From the NCBI RefSeq assembly GCF_907165205.1, contig NC_058193.1, positions 38,705,021 to 38,769,020 of the forward strand: DNA of 64,000 nucleotides, read 5' to 3'. A program made the position numbers and the translations under genes. Numbering within the stretch: the stretch's first letter is position 1; each line of letters starts with the position of its first letter. The DNA is from Coccinella septempunctata (Eukaryota > Arthropoda > Insecta > Coleoptera > Coccinellidae). The notes beneath the pieces were generated by a model, which did no database searches, was not told the DNA's origin, and was given only the letters and a program-made list of their open reading frames with translations. This document shows positions 25,470 to 38,200 of the stretch, piece by piece.

Positions 25470-25745
25470 CGAAATATGTCTCTGTTATCAAAACGATTTA
25501 ATCATGTTGAATCACATATTTCATTTAAAATATCCAACAAAAAATAGTAAATATGCGTTGTTGATAAACAATCTTTCAGGTTAGGTATTTGATGTCAAAC
25601 AGATGTCAAATTGTCAGATGCTTGTCATCTGAAGTTAGCTACGCTGAAACCGGATACGGAAATATCGATTCAAAAACGCGCTCAATCACAACAAATAAGT
25701 TGAATCTTTTCGACTTCGTTTTACAAGATATTTAGCGCAAATAAA
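25470..25745. promoter_or_regulatory. 276-bp bidirectional promoter, WDR24 / IFT57
   Basis: The start codons are only 276 bp apart and face away from each other, so one promoter region must serve both. It holds GGTTAGG (25579-25585), two TGTCAAA copies eleven bases apart (25593-25599 and 25604-25610), and a CAGATG...CATCTG inverted repeat just downstream. No TATA box is placed suitably for either gene, as expected for housekeeping-type divergent promoters. Confidence 0.7.
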
Positions 25746-26951
25746 ATGTTTAGATCCGAACCACGAATAATAGTTGACGAAGATGTTGAAACAAATACTA
25801 CGAATTCCTTTGTTTATCATGCGATGATGGAAGATTTATTAGAAAAGCTGAAGATTTTGAATTATGAAAAAGAGTTTTTGGCAAATCTCAAAATGAAACC
25901 AATCCATAGGTACTATTATATTATCCCAAAAAACCCCGGCGAACAATTTTATTTATTTTCATTAATGGCAGCCTGGCTCATTCGTAAATCGGGTAGAGAT
26001 ATCGAACAGCCACAAGAATCGCACGATCCCAATGATACAATCTCTAACATTTTGGAACAAGTCAAAGCACTTGGAATTAAAATTGAATGTTCTCCTAATA
26101 AACTCAAGCAAGGAGTTGGAGAAGACGTGGTTTTCCTTTTGAATCAGTTAGCGAACATTGCTCTAGAACATACCAAATTACAATGGAGTCCTCTGGTACT
26201 GCCTGAGGAGAAAGAGGAAGAAATCGAGGTAATAGATGATGAATCAGAAATAAATCTGGAAAGAGTCGAAGAAGAAATGATTGCTGCCTACTCAGATGAT
26301 TCAGACGATGAAAATCTGTTCCATATTGGGGACATAAATGTTAATGATAGAAATACAGCTCCAACACAAATTCAAATCGATACTGATGAAGATAACTGGA
26401 ATCTTGAAGTGGAGAGAGTAGTCCCTCGATTGAAAATAACAATAAGGAATGACAACCGAGATTGGAGATCACATTTAGAGCAAATGAAACAGTATAGGAG
26501 CAATATCGATCATTCTATGCCACTAGCTAAGACACAGCTTGAGCGGCTCTATAAGGAAATATCTTCTGTGTTAGACAAAGTGGGAAGTAGAGAGAAATAT
26601 CTGAACAGAGAGCTTGACACCATATTAGAAGATTACCGTCAGCAGTTAGACAAATTATCGAAAGTAAAGGAAGATTACAAAAGAATAAGTGGTGGGGTTG
26701 CTGAAAGAAATAGAGAATTGGCAAAACTGAATGATAGATTAGACACGATAAAACAGCAAATGGAAGAACGAGGGAGCTCAATGACTGATGGTACTCCATT
26801 AGTGAACATTAAAAAAGCTGTTTCTAAGATTAAACAGGAAATCGTTGAAATGGATGTTAGGATCGGTGTGCTGGATTGCGTTTTATTACAGTCAAGAATC
26901 AGAGATGAAAAACAAGTATCTAACGAATTCAACACTTCTGCAGTATTCTGA
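25746..26951 (+). CDS. IFT57: intraflagellar transport protein 57 (IFT-B subunit)
   Basis: A single uninterrupted 401-residue frame. The N-terminal calponin-homology-like half has MEDLLEKLKILNYEKEF and NPGEQFYLFSLMAAWL followed by EQPQESHDPNDTISNIL, all strongly like vertebrate IFT57 (about 430 residues). An acidic linker (about 155-200) precedes WNLEVERVVPRLKITIRNDN and a C-terminal coiled coil ending SSMTDGTPLV and EIVEMDVRIGVLDCVLLQS. IFT57 pairs with IFT20 in the IFT-B complex carrying cargo along axonemes. In insects, cilia are confined to sensory neurons and sperm, so expression is probably restricted even though the promoter is shared with WDR24. The gene is intronless, unlike its neighbours. 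AATAAA lies about 55 bp after the stop. Confidence 0.96.
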   Translation: MFRSEPRIIVDEDVETNTTNSFVYHAMMEDLLEKLKILNYEKEFLANLKMKPIHRYYYIIPKNPGEQFYLFSLMAAWLIRKSGRDIEQPQESHDPNDTISNILEQVKALGIKIECSPNKLKQGVGEDVVFLLNQLANIALEHTKLQWSPLVLPEEKEEEIEVIDDESEINLERVEEEMIAAYSDDSDDENLFHIGDINVNDRNTAPTQIQIDTDEDNWNLEVERVVPRLKITIRNDNRDWRSHLEQMKQYRSNIDHSMPLAKTQLERLYKEISSVLDKVGSREKYLNRELDTILEDYRQQLDKLSKVKEDYKRISGGVAERNRELAKLNDRLDTIKQQMEERGSSMTDGTPLVNIKKAVSKIKQEIVEMDVRIGVLDCVLLQSRIRDEKQVSNEFNTSAVF

Positions 26952-27006
26952 AAGAACTATTAATCCTAAGTACTTTTTAAATTTCGACATGTTCAAATTA
27001 TGTAGG

Positions 27007-27012
27007 AAATAA
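27007..27012 (+). terminator. poly(A) signal of IFT57
   Basis: AATAAA about 55 bp after the IFT57 stop, in the 205-bp gap that also holds the 3' end of MIOS on the other strand. Too little room remains for long 3' UTRs, so the two transcripts must end close together. Confidence 0.6.
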
Positions 27013-27156
27013 AACAAGGTTATAAAAATGTTTTATAAAAAAATATATTTCATCATTACACACTAATCAGGAATATCGAAAGGAAATAAAATTTAAAATT
27101 ACATTACACACATAATATTCATAAAATTGTTGTTTTTCCAACTTGTATCACAATCA

Positions 27157-30100
27157 TTATTTGGCCATCATTGAGTTTGTTATTGAATCTATGTTGATAC
27201 ATCTACAGTTGCATGCGGTTACTGGACACTCGGAGTGTTCTCTGAAATAAATGAGAGCAAATGCAAAACAATGTTATTTTACGACAGTTTTGGCAAAAAT
27301 TATGCGCCATAGTACACACAAATCTGGCTGATCCGCCTTAAAAAACAATAATGAAATAAATTTCGTGAAAGCCGAGGCCAAAAGCACTACTTTTTGCACT
27401 GATTCTATGCATCCAATCCGTACTACCCACCCCTGTTCATGATCATTGAAAAACTGACGTGGATTTGTTTACATTTGCGTTAAGGTTAGGCAAACGTCAA
27501 AAATCTCAATTTTTCGGGCTTTCTTCGGTCATTTCCGATTTAGCACCAGGGTAAGAGTGTTACCCTGGCACAGCTAAGGAAACTAAGAAAATATAATCAA
27601 GTCTGATTAGATTTAAATCACTCACTTGAACCAATGCACCATATGAGAGGCATGGCCGCCATGTCTGCAAGTCTGGCACCAAGTGAACCAATTAGGAAAC
27701 TCCATAACTTTCGTACTCTCAACATCAGCTGTTGGCGATACTGTCTTAGTCCCCATATGCATCAAGCATATGGAGCACCTTGGAAGGGGTTTTCTACAAT
27801 TGGGGCATGATGACATCTGAAAAGTAACAAAATTCACAAATCCTCCAAACTGACAGTCACGATTATTCACAAACCTTGAGATTGTTGGAAGCACTGCCCA
27901 TCCTTGAAAATTGACCCCTAGTTCGATTCAGTCCCTGCATGCAAGCCGAGATGCTCTTTCCACAGAAATTACAAGATACATACACCTGTTGCGGTTGCCT
28001 CTCATTAGGTCGGAAAGAACTCAGCATTATGTCGAATTTTGCCCTTTCATTCCACAGTTGCCAAGTATCCAGCAGATTTCTGTAACTATAAGCGAAACGT
28101 TCCACATGAAATTTGAAAATTTTAGAGATACCCACTTCTCGATCCATACTCTAACGGTGTCTGGGTTGACATCATCGGAAAAAGCCTGTGCTGCTATTAA
28201 AGCCGTAGACTGAATGTCTCCTGTGACCTCTAGATACTTTTGCAGTAACTTGATCCCATCTGGAGTGGCTCCTGAAATAAACTTGTGAAGTTTTTGGAAA
28301 ATTTAAAACAGACAATTTTCGCTACCTGTAAGTAGTAACCCATCTAGATTTCCTTCTTCAGTTAGTTTGTCTGATAGTTTTTTCAAATACCCATGCAGTT
28401 GTTTATCCGGTAAAAACATGCAGGCAAATGCTATTCTATCATCGACAGCCATACCATTTTCATTCTGAAATGATTCAAATGTCATATGTCAAATCATAAC
28501 CTAAGTGTCACATCAACTCACCAGCACATTATCATAAGTGTAATTATCCGAGGTTAAAAATGCGAATATCGCCCTTAAATAAGGATCTGACATTTTTCCC
28601 TTCAAGGACGAACAAAACTGCCTCCAAGTGCTATTTTTATCATCACAGAAACCAGCTAGAGCCATAGCAACAACTTGCAATGGGGGTCCACCGGAAGCAG
28701 AGTTTTCAGGTGCCTTCCCTAGTATTTCTATAGCAGTCTTAACTTTCAAATTGAAAACGGCTAAAGCGGCGGCTCTTGTATATGCTTTATCTTTTTCCAG
28801 TTGCTGTATGTGATCGACTAGTGCGTTTGCTGAACTGTCAAAGTGCCAGCTGCACAGGTGCATTGCTTTCTGACGTTCTTCTTGTCTGAAAACCGAATTA
28901 TAAAATCTAATTAAGAGCTTTCCGGTCATCAATTAGTGAATTTCCGGGGCCTCATGAACTGACAGCTGTGAAACGTCAATATTGTCATATTTGCTGACTG
29001 ATTGTTAAGAAAGTTAGGTTATGTAAGTTTGATTTGACAGTTATATGAAGTGGCAGACGGGCGAAAAGTTCAAGGACTCTAAGCCCCCGGTGTATTGCAC
29101 ATCCAACTTGAAAATTGCTTGTGAATACCTTTTATGGGAGCATTTTGCAAAACTTACTTATAAATGCGTATACTTCCACTGCAATTGGGATTTCCCAAAT
29201 CAGCCCAATTGAAGGTTACCATTTCGGACCTATTGATGTTAGGATCCAACCTAAGTACTGATTGTACACCTGGATGCTTAGAGAAGGCCTCCCGTGCCGA
29301 GTCCTTATCGCCAAAAAAGCCCTTTTCAACGAGTTTTCCACTCAGATAGAGCCAATTCCATAAATTAGACAGCATTTCATCTTCAACTATTTCACTGTTC
29401 TTCCAAAATTCATCCTGCAGGAAATAAATTATCAGTATCTATGTTCCAAAACTAATAACAAAGAACAGCATTGATAAAAATGATAAAAATTAGTCAAAAA
29501 AAGTTTTTTCAAACTCTAACCTTCAAACCATAACCAAGTTTTGCCCTCTTCTTGATGTGATAAGATATATCATTCAGGGTTGCATCTTGAATATATTTCA
29601 TAGTCTTGCATCCATAGGTCCATACAATATTGGACGAAGCCCCCCAATTCAGTGTTATCCTGTCAAACACTGTGAAGTCAATAATAGACCCTATAAAACA
29701 GTCATGAAAAATAACGAAAGAAATGTGAAGTAATGATTCTACCAGATAAAGCAATAGTGAGAAAACGACTCTCGTCCAATAGATGCCAAGAGAATGAGGT
29801 TATGTTGTGGGGAGAACCTGGGAGAACATTTCTTTCCAAAACTGAAGGCTCTATTTCTTCATCTCCTACCACTGTATGTTGTATATCGTACAAAGTTATG
29901 CTCGAACTATCTTTTTGCAAGACTCCCAATAGGTTGTATCTAAATAAATGTTGAAAATGATTAGATCAGACACAGAATGACACCTAACCTAACCTTACTT
30001 ACTTAGTAGGGCACCACTCAATTTTTACTAGTGGCTTAGCATGTGGAAGGGTCACTATTGGCTTTTCGAAATTCCTTATATCCCAGATGAATATCTGATT

Positions 30101-31024
30101 ATCCAAAAATGACGCTAAATGTTTATCGTTATGAGGATCAACTGTTACTCCATATACAGCCTTTGTCAAATTAGATATAACCAGCTTATTTGGATCTGAA
30201 AGGAAAGTACAGTTTTTCGAGAAATGCAGACGGAGTATATCAGAGCTGGACAATCGAATTTAAAATCATACCTCTGAAATCAAGAAGTTTGATGTTTTTG
30301 TTGTTCATTCCAACCGCCATTTGTTTGCTACTTGACTTGAACCAAGAAATGCTGTGAGCATGCTCAGACACCCCATATTCAGCTATAGGCCTAGCTAGTT
30401 CAACAGCTGGCTGCACAGTATTCATAGGAATTCTACCAGCATTCTCATTTATCGTTGGATATTTCATTATGTCCCAAAGTAGTACAGCATAGTCCGACCT
30501 GTACTTTTCCAAACCCACCGCAAGAACATTATTGTCAATTGGGTTCCATACCACAGTATTGCAAGGACGTGAATGTCTTGGTACTGAAATTGATGGGCAT
30601 GGAAACATTTCGTTATAGTAATTCTAACTAACAAGTTTATCATACCGAAGTCTTTTCCAGGCAATCCTTGAGAATCAAAAACACTTGAAGGCCCAAAAGT
30701 AGATAAAGATACCTTTCCATAAGTATTTCCAACAGCCAATAGCAAATCTTCATCGAGTTTAGGGTGCACATCTAAACATTTAATGTAATGATGGTTTGTG
30801 TTGGTGGATACAAGATTTGCACCGCAAGTGCTAGATAACTTGATGTCTGGAAAAAAAGAAAGGAATTTGTAACAGAGTGTGGATACAGAAATTACATCAT
30901 TATCATAATTACTTGGGTTAGCATTATTCCGTAATTGCTGCACCTCATATAGAGATATATCAGAACCCCAGGTGATGAATTTATTTGGCTGAGGGGTCCA
31001 TACTATTTCTAATCTAGCAGCCAT
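27157..31024 (-). CDS. mio: MIOS / Missing oocyte, GATOR2 complex subunit
   Basis: Thirteen exons join in phase throughout: 30913-31024, 30646-30846, 30272-30583, 30003-30195, 29743-29939, 29521-29690, 29158-29414, 28522-28885, 28326-28464, 28136-28271, 27875-28085, 27626-27816 and 27157-27241, giving 855 residues (human about 875). The N-terminal WD40 propeller shows PCNTVVWNP, YGVTVDPHNDKHLASF, IFIWDIRNFEKPIVTL, TLYDIQHT and FTVFDRITLNWG. The helical middle has LVDHIQQLEKDKAYTRAAALAVFNL and DDRIAFACMFLPDKQL. The C-terminal zinc module has SCNFCGKSI, CPNCRKPLPRCSIC, CQTCRHGGHASHM and CPVTACNCRC. MIOS works with WDR24, WDR59, SEH1 and SEC13 to activate TORC1. The smallest intron is 50 bp (28086-28135). 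Two larger introns (27242-27625, 28886-29157) carry promoter-like motifs. Divergent from M-Ras, convergent with IFT57. Confidence 0.95.
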
Positions 31025-31547
31025 TGTCTATACTGATACAATTAAACTGTATGTGATTGATTTAAAAGGACATGCTTCGTTTTTTTTTCCATATAATTGT
31101 TGATACTTCCACTTTATCATCAAAAACAACACCAAATGTAAATTTAGAGTAGAACTTGAAAACTGCACAAGCATCCGTTTGATAACAAACAAATTTAAGC
31201 GTACGCCACTGACTTCGTAGTTCTAATGTCCGACGTTTGTTGTCAAAGTGACAACCAAATGTCAGTTTTGTTTAGTGAACTGACTTTTCTTTCTTACGAA
31301 ACTGATTGATTGTATTCTGTTCGTTCGATCTTCATATTCTTCATTTAGTTTTATTTGAAACGGCAAAACATTCTGGAACAACTGATTTCCCATCATAATC
31401 ATAATGAGGTAATATTTAAGAGATGGCACATAACTGCTTGACTTTTCTATCTCTTTGCAGTTTCCCCTGATCAAGGATATTTCAGTTTAAAGGGACTACA
31501 AATTTTCTTTCACCATAGGAAGTAGGAATAGAAAATTCAGAAGCACC
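31025..31547. promoter_or_regulatory. bidirectional promoter region, MIOS / M-Ras
   Basis: 523 bp between facing-away start codons. GTTGTCAAAGTGACAAC (31239-31255) is a perfect 7-bp-arm inverted repeat with a three-base spacer and contains the TGTCAAA word found at the other divergent promoters here. A second copy of the half-site (TGTCAG) follows at 31260. An M-Ras 5' UTR intron is possible (TTTGCAG at about 31455-31461). Confidence 0.6.
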
Positions 31548-32310
31548 ATGACTCGTCCTCCTAATGAAAACTTGCCAACAGTGAAACTTGTTGTTGTTGG
31601 AGATGGTGGTGTGGGTAAAAGTGCAATCACTATCCAATTTTTTCAGAAGCTCTTCGTAACAGACTATGATCCTACAATAGAAGACAGTTATTTGCAGCAT
31701 GTGGAAGTTGATGGACAGTGGTGCATTTTAGATGGTAAATTGGATAATCAGATAATTAACATATAATACTGGATGTTGGTTTTAGTGTTGGACACAGCTG
31801 GACAGGAAGAATTCAGTGCAATGAGAGAACAATACATGAGAAAAGGGGATGGTTTTCTTCTTGTTTACTCAGTAACTGATAAGAATAGCTACGAGAATAT
31901 TGTTAATTTTCATACTCAGATACTGAGAGTTAAAGACAGGTGAGAAAAGGAAACTTCCATTTTGTTCAGCTTTAAATTTATTCAAAATTTCAGAGATACT
32001 TATCCCATGCTTCTTGTTGCAAACAAAGTTGATCTTGTGCATTTAAGAAAGGTAACTGAAGAGCAAGGAAGGGAATTGGCTCATAAGTTGGGCATACCTT
32101 ATATTGAAACCAGTGCCAAGGATCCTCCACTTAACATTGATGCAACATTTCATGAGGTACATTGCTGTTTAGTGCAGGAAGTTCTGGTTATGAATGATTT
32201 TATTTCAATTCTTTCAGGTTGTGCGTATAATACGCAACCAGCCACAAACGGACAATGAGAAGCGCAAAAAGAAGAAACTCAAGAAATTGGGTAGATGTGT
32301 TTTGATGTGA
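31548..32310 (+). CDS. Mras: M-Ras-type small GTPase
   Basis: Four exons, 31548-31734, 31786-31939, 31994-32156 and 32218-32310, join in phase to give 198 residues. P-loop GDGGVGKS at 18-25; effector YDPTIEDSY at 40-48; DTAGQEEFSAMREQYM from 65; NKVDL and ETSAKDPPLN follow. The N-terminal NENLPTVKLVVVGDGG, the FFQK after the P-loop, and VDGQWCILDVLDTAG match M-Ras rather than H/K-Ras or R-Ras. The tail is a Lys/Arg-rich stretch then CVLM, a CAAX box ending in Met and so predicted to be farnesylated. M-Ras signals at the plasma membrane, notably with SHOC2-PP1C to activate RAF. The three introns are 51-61 bp. The Drosophila relative (Ras64B) has a shorter N-terminus. AATAAA near 32882 could end the transcript. 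Confidence 0.93.
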
Positions 32311-35243
32311 AGAAGTGTATAATGTAACCAATTATTGAGCTTTAAAATATTTATATTTGTATAATTGTATTTATGGGCATGTTAAAGCTTCATTGTTTTT
32401 AGCCAAAGATTTTTTTTTAGCTCATTATGTTTTGAAATTTCAACAAGACAGTGTTCAAATCGAGGGAATTACAATCATGTACAATGATTGCCTTCAACAG
32501 TGATATCTAATGTGGTTTCATTGCTGATAATGGTTGTGATTGGATTTATTTCCAAATTTTTTTATGGAAGTTGTTGAAATTCTGGAAATTTTTTACTTAG
32601 CTGTGTTATATATCTGTGAATTAATCCTTATTGTTTCCCATATGCTTCGTTGAAGAATTGATTGTACGTTTAAAAGAATATTGATTAATGATTGACAATA
32701 ATCGTGACTACCCCAAAATGTTTTTATCGAACAGATTCAACATTTCAACCTTCGATATCTCAGTTGCACAAAAATTAAAATGATTCTGATCATTGTTTGT
32801 ATACATATTTTTCAATGATGTTTTTGAAAGTATGGAGAATATTGTACTCCTGTGAAATATGTAACTGTTGGTAGAATGACAAATAAACTTTTGAGAAGAT
32901 CTCAATTTTTTTACTCCAGATTGGCCCTTAGAATGAAAAGTTGGTATTGAGTAGTTCAAACTTTATCTTGCAAGCTGGTGGTTTTAAAAAGGGATGATTC
33001 TAATCGTGGGGGTTCAGATATCAAACATAAATGAACCTAATCATGAAGCTTTATAAGCATATTTGCAGTGATGCCCATTGGAAAAAACAGAGCTTTCTTG
33101 AGCAGAAAAACCTTTTTAGACGAGCGATCGTAAAACATTCCTCGTCAAGTAGGCTGCGGAATTATGAAGGATGATATTCTGTGCTTGGCGTGGTTGATTA
33201 TTTTGTGGTTATACTTGTAAAACAAATTTCAAATATTTTTTGGGGAATCGAGCAACATTATGCGCGTTCAGTACCTGGATGGGCGACCAATTCACATTCA
33301 TGGCATCGCAATATTAATGGCGTCCAGTCTCATCTCCGGAATTTCCACATAACATCCGGATTTCCCGTATCCATGGATACGCCTGTACGCGCAACCCCCA
33401 AAACGCGGCAGCTTTTCCGATGGGGGTTGGAAAATCTCAATCAATACCGCACTGGCGTGCTTTGTGAAAAGTACGAGGCGTCAGTTTCCCGCGTCTACAC
33501 GAAAACAAGAGAAAATCGGGTAAATCCAGCCGGCGGCACGCGGCTCTTGTTTTGGTAGATGGTACGGACGCGTTTTCAGGGAAAAACGGCTTTTGGGGTT
33601 GGTGAATACGGTGGTTAAAGAGTGAGTATTGACTGTTGGAAAATAGTGGAAAATTCCGTGGTTCGTTTGATTTTTTTGGCCGAGGAAGAAGTGTAGTTAT
33701 CGCGAATTGGACACTAGCGAACTGTTTGCGTATGTAAAATTTTTATAGGATTTATAGGTATTGGTAAAACCAAAGAAAAACCTTCATAACCCCCAATGAC
33801 TCGAGTTGAGACTCGAAGTCATGGACAAATTTTATCAAATTCACGAGGAAAACTAAGAAAATAATTCATTCTACTTAAACATTTATGTTCAAGTTGATGA
33901 CATATTCTAAATATTTCTGAATGCGTTTATGACCATTTTCAACTATTATATGATGTATTGACAACAAATAGTCTATTCACTTTTCTTGCCTTGTTTGAAC
34001 AAGACTCTCATATACATTAATTCAGAGATCAACATGTCTCATTTCGTTTTTGCATGTACAATATCGGAGGATAAATTTCGAGGGTAGCATATTTGTTATT
34101 CATTTATTCAAACAACTTTAATCCTACCTTGGGTATTTGTCAATGTCATATTGATTAAAACGTTTTTTAATACAATTCACGAATCTGCCAAAAAGATGCG
34201 AAAAGTACCAAAATGATTTATCATCCACCTTAATAAACTATTCCGAATATACAATGAAATTGGACAGAGTTACGAATATACAAAAATATTTCGCAGGTAA
34301 AGATGATAATAAGTAAGATTCTCATGAAACACACTATATATAGTAGACACACATGAAATACAGGTGTCCCAACCCCAACGTAAATACGTGGTGCTATAAA
34401 ATTGGTCAAACAATTCATTTTTCCAAACAATTCAGATAGGTCAAATTTGTTTAGCGAAGGAAATGTTTTGCAACAAAATGTATATTCTCATTTCAGGCAG
34501 AATAAATTAAGGTTCCCATATAAAAAACTCAACTACTCTCCACGTCTCATTATAGAAGAGGACCATATAACTTCTTCATTCTGAATAAAATGTCCTGTTC
34601 GAGGATTTTTCCAGTGAATAGTTTCCTCATAACATTATGTTGAAAAGCAGCTAGATTTTATGTGCGTTTTAATAAAATTAGTTTTACTATACAAGGAAAA
34701 ACGTACATAAACAGTTTCAGAGTTTCATTAATACCTAGATATATTTAGATTGAAAGCAAAATTAATGTTATAAGATTTGGCTCATCCGAAACGATTAAAG
34801 GGTCCTTATTAACTAAGGGATCATTTTAGTACGTATGACTGCTAGATTAAGTCCTGAAATATGTTCACGTAAAATCCGGACCCTGTATATGAGAAATTTG
34901 AGTGGTCTATCCTAACAATAATTCCACCATCGACCAGGAGTAGCGGCATGAAGAAAATTCATTTTTCCTTCGAATACTAATTCCTGAATCTTGACAAACG
35001 CTTATTCATCGGCGCCTTCACGCTGTTAATTACTTTCACGATCAGATAAAGAGCGAAGGAGATATCAAAAGAGATTCATTAGGACTTCAAGTTCGAAGGA
35101 CAAAACTTCCTAACGAGGAACATCGCCGCAAGGATCAAAGAAAATAGGACGCTACGACAACGTTTTTCCAACGTCCCTATTATGCATGCATGCATACTAA
35201 ACCGAGAATTAAGGCGTTTAACTACCCCCTACTTCATTTGCAG
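32311..35243. other. M-Ras 3' region and upstream region of the kelch gene
   Basis: The first about 650 bp is AT-rich M-Ras 3' UTR. A GC- and CpG-richer block at about 33250-33610 keeps a 125-codon frame open by composition, but it has no recognisable motif; it may be the promoter or a non-coding first exon of the downstream kelch gene. From 33610 to 35230 nothing coding is visible; a short GCATGCAT run lies near 35180. Confidence 0.5.
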
Positions 35244-38200
35244 GCCTCCTCGAGCTCTCGGAGTGCTGCGGGAGGGTACCCCAAGGCAGGGGGTTAGGGG
35301 GGATGTGGAGCACGGTGGCTACCCTCGACTGCACCACGCCGGCACCCTCTGCGAGGTCTAAGCACAGCGCTACCTTGGTCGGGGATCACGTTTACCTGTT
35401 GGGTGGAAGGAATGGCAACCTGCCTTTGAAGGATTTTTGGAGCTATAATTTAGGTGAGTTTCTGAAACTATTTTTTAGCAGCCACCTTCTCAATCATGAT
35501 ATTATTATGGAAAAAAACAAAAATGCTGTTTTTTGTTACTTAAAGAGGTTTGAAATGGTCCCAGCAGCTCAATATCTAACTAGAATAAGTTGTTTAACCA
35601 CTTTACGTATTTTCCTTTTCATTTATTGCAATGCTTCTTCTATCTGCATGTGTGCTGCAAAATGGCGTATGCACCAGCCCAAATTTAACATACCTACCTA
35701 TAAATAGTACCATCACTATCAGTTTTCTTCTTTAAAACCTCGTATAGAAGAAAAAATTGGATATACGAAATAAGAGTAGAAATTCCACGTAACAGAGTAC
35801 CAAATACATTATCAGAATTAATGTCACAGTTACTTTTTGAATTTCAAGTTTATTGACTGCTAATTTTTGATGGAACCGTGTAATTTTTCGCTGAATCTAT
35901 AAATTGACAAACAACTGGAATAAATCCTAGATGACAAATGAGGAAAATGGACAAGTTTCATGTGTCAAGTTACTCTGAAAGACATAATATTTATGTAATG
36001 GTCAGAATGGATGCAAAATGGCGAATGCGCATACTTGAAATCAGTTCAATTGATGATAATTTTGTTACTATCTACACTGAATTATTTCCATACTATTTAA
36101 ACGAAACAAAAACAGATTTCAAATTGAAGGAAGCAGAAATCAAAGGAGAATTCTTCAAAAGCATGGATATATTGGAAATCTAAAAGAATATCACCCCAAG
36201 GTGTGGAAACAATTCGACTCAAGAAACATACACACCTCAATGATTCAACATCAAAGGAATTTTCACATAATTGGGTCAAAAAAAGGTATATTTTGACACG
36301 TACTACTTAAAATAACGAATTTACTTCTTCGAAACTTTTTGTCGCCAATAAACAGGCCTCGTCCCCAATCTGACGCTGCAACATTTCTTTCCGCCACTTC
36401 CGGATGAAAAAACGTGCCCATCGGAGTGCGATAATTAAAATCCAGTCGGTTGGATCGCGTTGGCGTCGAGCCCATTTAACGATTTCGCTGAGAGAGCCAT
36501 TAGTTCGACCCTGTTAACGACTGTAAGGGCCCTTTTACGTGTGGCAGTGCAGATCCTTCCTGCGGGCAAATTGATTTGGCCCTTTGACGTCGGGAATTTG
36601 AAGGAATTGCATCCGTATACGGATTGTTCCTTTGAAACGCCGCAGGACCAGGATACTCGCCTTTCGTCTCGAGGATATCGTCCTTCAGAGCGGAAGCGAT
36701 GATTGAGAAGTTGCTGAGAGAGTTTCTTCGAAATATACGACGTTGATGGTCCGGTGAGGAATGGAGCTGTTATCAGGAACATTCTGGATGAGAAAATTCA
36801 AGGAATTCAAGAATTTTCTATGTCGTATATAATCTGAAAATAGATGAGTTCTCTGAGCCTGAGAGGTATCCTTCCTGTGCAAGTAAGTGAGTGGGATTCG
36901 TTAGTAGTCTCATCCACTGAAAATCCTTCTCATAATGTCCGATTTCATATCAGAAAACTCTCGAAATTGATAAACACCGAACTCCCAGGCGATCTCATAT
37001 CCAGAGGAATTCCGCAAATAGCCGTCCCTCTTTAATCGATTTACCGAGATATAGTCCCTAAAACCCCCCGGGAAGCACGGAGCCATCATAAAACTGGAGT
37101 TATACAAGCCGAGCACGAACTTCGTCCTGAAATATTATCCTGCCTCCTGCCTCCACAGATTCACGCTTGAAATCCCAGAATTTCCACGTATACACGTTTT
37201 ACTTACTGTACGAGGGAATCGAAAACAGCAATCGACAAACTCCAATTTCGGAGTCGAAATCAATCATTGGCAACTGACTAGGGGAACCCAATGTGGCGAA
37301 GATGTGGTGTGGGCCAAAAACCTTAATTGGGACTCATGTAGCGCGATATTTAACCTATGTTCGCTTAATTTGTCGAAACGGGGGAGGCTTGATGGGAAAA
37401 TCGATCGAAGAAGGGCCAAGGGTTGATTAAAACGGCATCAGTTTCCTTGTTGAGCCTTGATGGAGTCAGAAGAAGGGATAACACTTGAAATACATACAAG
37501 AATGAATTTGGATTGATGAATACGTAATTTTCGTAATCAATTTCAAAAACCCTTCAATTTTGAAGCTTCTATCGACTTTACCAAAAACAGAAGCTAACTT
37601 GATGAAGCTTCAAAATTGAATCGTCTTTGAACTTATTATGGAACTAGATGTAAATTATTTTTCTCCTATTCTTCAGCATAAGATTCTCTTTTTCTTGATT
37701 TTCTTGGTCAATTTGGAGTTCCTTTTATAAACAGGTGTTAGATGATTGTTCACCAAACTAGTCCCCTGAAATTTGACCATCAGACGTTGAAGACTCGTAT
37801 AAAATTAAAAAATATCTTCGTTGAAATGTGGTGCTTCTAGAAGTTGGTAAAATGTCCCTCTCGACTCTCGAATATTATTCAATTCTTTATACAAAAATAG
37901 TGATCTATCGCCAATTCTCAGAGTGGAAAACCCCATCGGAAGACCACGAAACCCTTCTGGGGAAAAAGCCATCAATCAGGTGCCAGTCCGACACTCCAAA
38001 TGGACCTAAATCGGAAAGCCATCGAATAAATCGACACAATACGTCCTCCTCTAGTGTTGTCTGATACAAAGCACTCAGCGCAATCAAGGAAGACGTCTGG
38101 GGATGTCCCACAGCCATTGCCGGCTAGGATGAGGAATAATGGGACACTTGATTGTCTGAAGGGTCTATCGGCTTTTTCCATCTGCATCGAATCCCCCTTG

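Noticed and set aside
32450..32465. tRNA B-box-like GTTCAAATCGA
   Set aside because: No A box or cloverleaf can be formed around it; it lies in the M-Ras 3' UTR.
33366..33381. 16-bp perfect palindrome CGTATCCATGGATACG, X-box-like
   Set aside because: About one perfect 16-bp palindrome is expected by chance in 64 kb, and it does not match the RFX X-box consensus in both halves.
33181..33558. 125-codon plus-strand ORF
   Set aside because: Lies in a GC-rich block where stops are rare; no recognisable domain and no in-phase splice partner to the kelch exon.
36611..36624. 14-bp palindrome ATCCGTATACGGAT
   Set aside because: About four such palindromes are expected by chance in this length; no other support.
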